From Alopecurus myosuroides (lineage: Eukaryota; Streptophyta; Magnoliopsida; Poales; Poaceae): a stretch of DNA of 64,000 nt. Location of the stretch: the NCBI GenBank assembly GCA_028641055.1, contig CM054062.1, positions 269,531,765 to 269,595,764 of the forward strand. The letters run 5' to 3'. The first letter of the stretch is position 1. Each line of letters opens with the position of its first letter. Below, piece by piece: positions 59,229 to 64,000 of this stretch. The translations under genes and the position numbers were made by a program. The notes under the pieces are model-generated. The model saw only the letters and a list, made by a program, of their open reading frames with translations. It was not told where the DNA came from and ran no database searches.

Positions 59229-59814
59229 ACCTGCTGAGCTAGCGCTAGCACTGCAACCACTACGGTAAGATTCAGTTTGACGATAGGCTCAGAGATGCAG
59301 TGAGGTTATTATTCAACATGCACGTTAACTGAATTTTGATGACAGCGCTCGCTTCTGAACCTCGTCAGAGAACGCTGCCGGCGGCGAGCTGCCGTGTGCT
59401 GTGCTCGTTGCTGCTATGATCTGGTGGTGCGTGTGCAGTGCGGTGTGCACGGGTGCTTGCGCAAGCATAGACAGAAGCGGAGGAGGACACGGTGGCGGCT
59501 CACCGTCGATTGGAGTCGAGCAGAGGCTCGGTGACGAACTCGACGGCGACAGCTGCGGACGGCGGCGATGACCCAGTCGGTGGCGAGCTCTGCGGCGGTG
59601 TCCAAACGGAAGAGGGAGTCGTGGGGGGTTGGTTCCTGGGGCTAGGTGGGTAGGTGGAGCAACGAGGTGGCGGCGGCGTGCATGCTTTCAGAGGGAAGAA
59701 CTCCGGTGAGGTTCAGAGTGAGGGGAAGGAGGTGGCAGAGAGGGAAAACCGGCGGCGGGAGCTCGAGGGGAGAGGGGTAGGGCTAGCTAGGGTTGCGGCG
59801 CGCGCCTAGGCTAG

Positions 59815-59822
59815 CTTTATAG
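59815..59822 (-). promoter_or_regulatory. Predicted TATA box, Tekay LTR 3
   Basis: CTATAAAG on the minus strand. As the 5' LTR in element orientation, this copy would drive transcription of the array. Confidence 0.6.
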
Positions 59823-60663
59823 CCCTCGGGATCGGCTCCTGGCCGTCGGGATGCGCGGCTGCCGCCGTGGCATGGCCGGATGGCCTATCGTACGCGAAGG
59901 CGACGGAGGATTAGAAAGAGGAAAAAAAAACGAAGCGGTACGCTGGCCGCGGTGGGCTGGGCTGCGCGCGAGGGAAAGGAGAAGGTGGGCTGGGCGCAGC
60001 CCACGACCCCCTGGCGCCAATTTTTTATTTTTTTTAAATTCTCCTCTGTTTTTTTTTTGCAGAAAAAGGATTTGGAAGAAAAAGATGATTTTTGAGTTAG
60101 CAAAAATTTCAGAAAAATTAGGGTGAGTTGTTTAGGTCATCAACAACACAATGCCAAGTTTTGTTTTCAAAAAGTTTGAAATTAACTTGCTGTTTGAAAA
60201 GTGGTTTCAAATTGGATGATGTTTATATTAAGTGAACATTAATGAAAACAACCCTTTTAATAGGGTGAACCCTATGTTTAATTAGAACAAATGAGTTGAT
60301 TTATTTTGATAACATTCATAAATTCAAATTAGATGTTGTTTGATGATTTGATTTGGATTTTGAATGTGATTTGAAATTTAAATGATTGATTAAAACCATC
60401 ATTTTAATAGTTGAGCATTATTGAATAATTGGAAACAATTAAGGGTTTGATTTGAACTTATTATTTGAAAAAGATTGTAACAGAGCAAGTATGAAATAAA
60501 GGTTTGAATATTGTTTGAATTTGAATTGTGAAAACAGAGGAAACAGATGCAAACAAATAAGAAACAAATGCAAACAAATAAATGAGCATGATGACATGAT
60601 GCAATACTTTAATAAACATGAAACAAACATTCTAAGGGGAGTGTTCATACTTGCGATGTGACA

Positions 60664-60668
60664 CCCCA
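60664..60668 (+). repeat. Target-site duplication (right) of the Tekay array
   Basis: CCCCA, identical to 35566-35570. Confidence 0.9.
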
Positions 60669-61731
60669 CATGATTCTTTACATCTTGAAAATATCCTTCA
60701 TGTTCCTAGTGCTTCGAAAAATCTCTTATCTGTTCATAAGCTTACACTTGATAATGATGTGGTTCTTGAGTTTCACCCACACATCTTTTTTATTAAGGAT
60801 CAGGCCACAAGGAGAACTCTGTTTAAAGGTCCCTGTCATGATGGTCTCCACCCACTAGCGCCTATTTCTTCGGGATCTTCCAAGCAAGCCTTCATCACAA
60901 TAAAGCCTTCTTCTTCCATGTGGCATCGCCGTTTAGGACATCCTTCTTCATTTGTGGTCAATAAAATTCTTAGGAAAAACAATATTTCTTATTCTCCTGA
61001 AACAATTCCTTACATTTGTGATCCTTGTCAATTAGCTAAGAGTCATAAATTACCATATCCTGTCTCCACTTTTCCATTGGAACAAGTGTTTTTTGATGTT
61101 TGGGGTCCATCACCTCTTTCTGTTGGCAAGTACTCATATTATGTAAGCTTCATCGATGATTTTAGTAAGTTTACATGGATATATTTGCTCAAGAATCGTT
61201 CAGATGTTTATCAAGTTTTCTTGAATTTTCAAGCACTAGTTGAACGCAAGTTTGATAGGAAAATAATCACCATGCAAACTGACTGGGGTGGAGAGTATGA
61301 GAAACTCCATGGTTTGTTTCAGAAAATTGGTATTACACATCATGTTTCATGTCCTCATGCTCATCAACAAAACGGGTCTGCTGAGCGCAAACATCGTCAC
61401 ATTGTGGAAGTTGGTCTCTCTTTGCTTGCCAATGCCTCTATGCCTCTCAAATTTTGGGATGATGCATTCCTCACAACAACCTTTCTTATAAATCTCCTTC
61501 CTAGCAAAGTCATAAATTTTTACACTCCTGTTGAACGTCTCTTGCATGCTAAATCCAATTATGATTCACTCAGAATATTCGGTTGTGCTTGCTGGCCAAA
61601 CCTTCGTCCATATAATAAAAGGAAGCTTGCCTTTCGATCTATTCGATGTGTATTCATTGGATATAGTCCCCGTCACAAAGGAGTTTGTTGCTTAGACACT
61701 TCTACAGGTTGTGTTTATGTCTCTAGAGATG
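60669..61731 (+). pseudogene. Copia integrase (continuation of the split element)
   Basis: Open frame resuming the interrupted polyprotein. It has the pre-integrase region (NILHVPSASKNLLSVHKL), the zinc-binding HHCC (MWHRRLGHPS...CDPCQLAKSHK) and the catalytic core. The triad is Asp in FFDVWGP, Asp in MQTDWGGEY and Glu in GSAERKHRH. The core continues through the VERLLHAKSNYDSLRIFGC and CVFIGYSPRHKG blocks. The triad is present, but one base is missing near 61731 (SRDV then a shift to FDENVFPF), so the polyprotein breaks before RT. Confidence 0.9.
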
Positions 61732-62488
61732 TGTGTTTGATGAAAACGTTTTCCCTTTTGCATCCTTAAATTCCAATGCTGGAAAACGTCTTCAAAATGA
61801 TATCCTTCTTTTGCCCTCCACTTACACTCTTGGGGATGCACAAAATAATGGCCATATGCCTTTACCTATTGTGCCAATTGTTACTAACAATTCTACTCAC
61901 CCTATTACATATCATGATGATTCAGATGGTAATAGTGGTGAAAATACGGACAGTGCAGAAAATTCTGTGCAAAATGATGCTCAAACTGAGTCTAATACTG
62001 AAAATACGGATTCTGGAGAAGAGGACAAAAGTGGCTCGGAATTTGATGCAGATTCTCCTGTGATTTCCGATCCCGAGGGAACTGATCCCGAGCCAGATTC
62101 GCCCGATCTGTCGGCTGGGCGCACGTCAGGCGAAGCCCCATCGAGTTCTGTGCGGTCCCCGTCCTTGTCTCCTAGGCACGCGACCCCGCCCGCCTCGCCC
62201 ACTCATGGCTCCGCCTCGGGTCCTGGGAGGACCACTTCTCTGCCTCCTGCGCGTGCCGACCGCGCCAGTCATGACGTCAGTGGCAGTCCTGACGGGGGAG
62301 AGAGTGAACCCCTTTCTGCCACGCAATCTTATGGATCGTCTGCGGCTGAATCGCATGCGGATGTTTCTGCTGCAGGTTCTGGTGCTGCTGGATCTTCTGT
62401 GCAAAATGATTCTACAGCTCAACCTGTATCTATAATCCAAACACGACTACAAGAAGGTATACGTCATCTAAAAATTTATAAGTATGGT
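61732..62488 (+). pseudogene. Copia integrase-RT linker, truncated by insertion
   Basis: After the frameshift the frame reads FDENVFPFASLNSNAGKRLQ, then a long acidic Asp/Ser/Glu-rich and Pro/Ser-rich linker, then IQTRLQEGIRHLKIYKYG. The last part normally leads into the RT domain of Copia elements. It is cut at 62488 by the Tat-like LTR, whose first bases supply the stop TGA. Confidence 0.85.
62484..62488 (+). repeat. Presumed left target-site duplication of the Tat-like element
   Basis: ATGGT precedes the LTR. The partner copy would be beyond the window. Confidence 0.5.
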
Positions 62489-62979
62489 TGACGAAGATAT
62501 GGATTCTGGATCCTGCGGATAAGGACACCCCTTCTCAGGCCCAAGGTGAAGGCCCAAGAAGAGGAGCCCTTGGAGTACTCCAGAAGGCCCGCGTGAAGCC
62601 CACCCGCACTAAAATTGCGGGTTAAGTTAGAAAACATGTAACCGACCTAGCTAGGGTTGGAATCCTCTCCGGGTAGAACTCGAGACCTGGCCGTCTATAT
62701 AAGGCCAGGAGAGCCCCCGAGAGAGGACCAAGCAATACCGCACGACCGAAAGCCTTGAACTCGAGACCTACTCTCGATTCGAGCACAACCTTTGTAACCG
62801 ATCTAATCTTCAATACAGATCGACAAGAGGCAGGAGTAAGGGTTTTACCTCTACGAGGGCCCCGAACCTGGGTAAATCTCGCCCCCTGTCTAGCCGACGA
62901 TTCCACCAGCGCTCATGGGTTCTCCTAATCGAAACCCGATAGGTTCATCGAAGGGATTTGTTGAGTCAGTGATTCGACA
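62489..62979 (+). repeat. 5' LTR of the Tat-like element
   Basis: TGACGAAG...GATTCGACA, 491 bp, with a TATA box (TATATAA, 62696-62702) and a CAATACAGATCG-type region before the end. Confidence 0.8.
62696..62702 (+). promoter_or_regulatory. Predicted TATA box of the Tat-like LTR
   Basis: GTCTATATAAGGCCAGG, a canonical plant TATA about 210 bases after the LTR start. Confidence 0.7.
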
Positions 62980-62980
62980 A

Positions 62981-62997
62981 TTAGCGCCGTCTGTGGG
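62981..62997 (+). other. Primer-binding site of the Tat-like element
   Basis: TTAGCGCCGTCTGTGGG begins two bases after the LTR's CA. It differs at the third base from the common TGGCGCCGTCTGTGGG-type site of grass gypsy elements. Confidence 0.7.
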
Positions 62998-63061
62998 AAC
63001 GGCGGGCGCTGGATCACCGGCATCTTCGGCTTCATCGACATCAAACTCTCGTTGGAATCCA

Positions 63062-63391
63062 ATGACTACGGCTCCGAACAATCCTTTACGGATAGGATCT
63101 GTCGTGGTCACACCGCACTCGCCGGAATCGCGCCCGGTATTCGAAGATCTGGAGGAGAGCGTCACTCTGACGTTCGGGAGCCTCAAATTCGTGACAAACA
63201 GGGACGGGATCCTCCACTTCTCGGATGAATCGGAGACTGATCTGGAGCTGTCGACTCGCGCCATTACCTGGAGAAAAGCGGCGAGTCGATCCGCTTCAAC
63301 ACCAACGACTATCACACCCTCTCGACGGAGGAACCATCAAGACTCCAAGGAAACCTTCGACCTACGCCTAGGACGCACGAGCTTCTACTAG
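63062..63391 (+). CDS. Short ORF after the primer site, Tat-like element
   Basis: 109 codons from the first ATG in the internal domain; the open frame extends upstream into the LTR but that part is not expected to be used. Contains EDLEESVTLTFGSLKFVTN and ends RLGRTSFY. No domain recognised. It may be an upstream ORF or the N-terminus of a gag broken by a frame change, since the next gag-like frame is in another phase. Confidence 0.4.
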   Translation: MTTAPNNPLRIGSVVVTPHSPESRPVFEDLEESVTLTFGSLKFVTNRDGILHFSDESETDLELSTRAITWRKAASRSASTPTTITPSRRRNHQDSKETFDLRLGRTSFY

Positions 63392-63501
63392 CTCAAGTCT
63401 GCATGGCAGGATCGGAACAAGGCTCGTAAACAGAACACAGCGCGACTGAGCGCAACATAATCGGCGTTTCGCGGGAATCTTGGAAACGGGCGAAGGAAGC
63501 T

Positions 63502-64000
63502 ATGCGAACAAGCAATCCACCCGCAGCCGGATCCTCACACGAAGACATGGTGGCCTACCACTATCACCTGGTGAGAGCAGCCACGATTATCAAAGATGCT
63601 CCGGTAGATCTGGCCCGCCGAAGAAGAGCGGCGGACGAGTCAAGCCAGAGACGAGCTTGGCTATCCGTAACACCCTCGGTCGGAACCCGACCCGCGAGGA
63701 AAGGACACGCATCCACGTCTAGGAACGATGAATCCATGCCCGAAACGAACAGATCAACCACTCCTTCTCTCATGCGAGTTGACGACGACGGCAACGTGTA
63801 CCCGCAAACTCCCGCTGCTGCGGTTCTAGCCGCGGCAACCTACATGCAGATGAACCAACCGACGGAAAGCGACCCTTGGGCAGAGCAATACAAGCAAATA
63901 CGAAAGGGACTCGGATTGGCGGCCGCAAGGCTCGCCTCTCACGATCGCAAGAAGGCCGAAGAGCAGCAGGAGAAGGAGCGAAGGGAGAAAGAGAAAGATA
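63502..64000 (+). CDS. Putative Gag N-terminus of the Tat-like element, partial
   Basis: From ATG 63502 the frame is open to the window end (166 codons). It begins MRTSNPPAAGSSHEDMVAYH and contains an Ala-rich stretch (TPAAAVLAAATYMQMNQPTE) and a Lys/Glu/Arg-rich, probably coiled-coil end (DRKKAEEQQEKERREKEKD). Position directly downstream of LTR and primer site is the basis for calling it Gag; the conserved Gag core would lie to the right of the window. Confidence 0.55.
   Translation, partial: MRTSNPPAAGSSHEDMVAYHYHLVRAATIIKDAPVDLARRRRAADESSQRRAWLSVTPSVGTRPARKGHASTSRNDESMPETNRSTTPSLMRVDDDGNVYPQTPAAAVLAAATYMQMNQPTESDPWAEQYKQIRKGLGLAAARLASHDRKKAEEQQEKERREKEKD

Larger units (their letters stand above)
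35571..60663 (-). mobile_element. Tandem Tekay-type gypsy element: three LTRs, two internal domains
   Basis: On the minus strand the order is LTR (56176-60663), internal (50347-56175), LTR (45868-50346), internal (40039-45867), LTR (35571-40038). Both internals are exactly 5829 bp. Only the outer ends are flanked by the CCCCA duplication, so this is one insertion that later became a dimer sharing an LTR. Each internal holds primer site, extra ORF, gag, pol with chromodomain, and purine tract. The chromodomain after integrase and the initiator-tRNA primer site place it in the Tekay/Del chromovirus group (recall). Confidence 0.93.
56176..60663 (-). repeat. Tekay LTR 3 (5' LTR in element orientation)
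   Basis: 4488 bp. Its outer end reads TGTCACATCGCAAGTATG on the minus strand, where LTRs 1 and 2 have TGTAACATCCCAAGTATG. About fifty differences from LTR 1 are visible by eye over 4.47 kb. Confidence 0.93.
33894..62488 (+). mobile_element. Copia element with short LTR, split by a Tekay array and cut by a Tat-like element
   Basis: Starts with a 224-bp LTR and primer site. Gag, zinc knuckle and protease follow up to 35570, and integrase resumes at 60669, in frame with the earlier part once the 25-kb insert and one CCCCA are removed (HSILRTP + HDSLHLENILHVP). The polyprotein continues through the integrase-RT linker to 62488, where a second element interrupts it. RT, RNase H and the 3' LTR lie beyond the window. 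An in-frame stop and at least two frameshifts show it is old and inactive. Confidence 0.88.
62489..64000 (+). mobile_element. Tat-like gypsy element, left end
   Basis: A 491-bp LTR followed by a TTAGCGCCGTCTGTGGG primer-type sequence and gag-like coding sequence, running off the window. By recall, grass gypsy elements of the Tat/Retand group carry TGGCGCCGTCTGTGGG here. It interrupts the Copia linker and so is younger than that element. Confidence 0.8.

Noticed and set aside
35571..60663. Two or three independent Tekay insertions side by side
   Set aside because: There is only one target duplication at the outer ends, a shared middle LTR and equal-length internals; independent insertions would each bring two LTRs and their own duplication.

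Overview
The window is plant nuclear DNA made almost entirely of nested transposable elements. Several families are typical of grasses: a chromodomain Ty3/gypsy (Tekay-like) element, a BARE/Angela-type Copia LTR, a Copia element ending just before protease, a gene-capturing Helitron with the CTAG 3' terminus common in grasses, L1-type LINEs, a Mutator-like element and a gypsy LTR with a TGGCGCCGTCTGTGGG-like primer site. A cool-season grass (Pooideae) with a large genome is the most likely source. This is inference from repeat families; no host single-copy gene was recognised to settle it.

Layout. (1) 1-20126: an old L1-type LINE (right part 14256-20126) carries a large LARD-like gypsy element (window start to 14255; LTRs of several kb, almost no coding capacity). 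That element's 3' LTR was itself hit by a 5'-truncated LINE (7133-7822, 12-bp target duplication) and a 4-kb Helitron (8320-12307). The Helitron carries four degenerate exons of a TMEM214-like (DUF2359) gene. The outer LINE is also interrupted by a reverse-oriented BARE/Angela-type solo LTR (15098-16745, TSD GTCCA). (2) 20127-33893: anonymous DNA interrupted by a complete Copia element that has gag but no pol (20916-30452, TSD CATAG) and by a 1.2-kb Mutator-like element (31095-32281, 9-bp TSD). (3) 33894-62488: a Copia element with a 224-bp LTR, split inside its protease-integrase region by a 25-kb minus-strand Tekay array (35571-60663, TSD CCCCA). (4) 62489-64000: a Tat-like gypsy element inserted into the Copia and running off the window.

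The strongest observation is the Tekay array, LTR-internal-LTR-internal-LTR with a single target duplication. The middle LTR matches the right LTR over its left half and the left LTR over its right half. This is the signature of unequal crossing over between LTRs, and diagnostic differences place the exchange at 48292-48348. Each internal domain carries, in sense and ahead of gag, a 230-aa extra ORF whose layout resembles a double-stranded-RNA-binding fold without the usual lysines; this is the most novel-looking protein here. No intact host gene, rRNA, functional tRNA or CRISPR array was seen.
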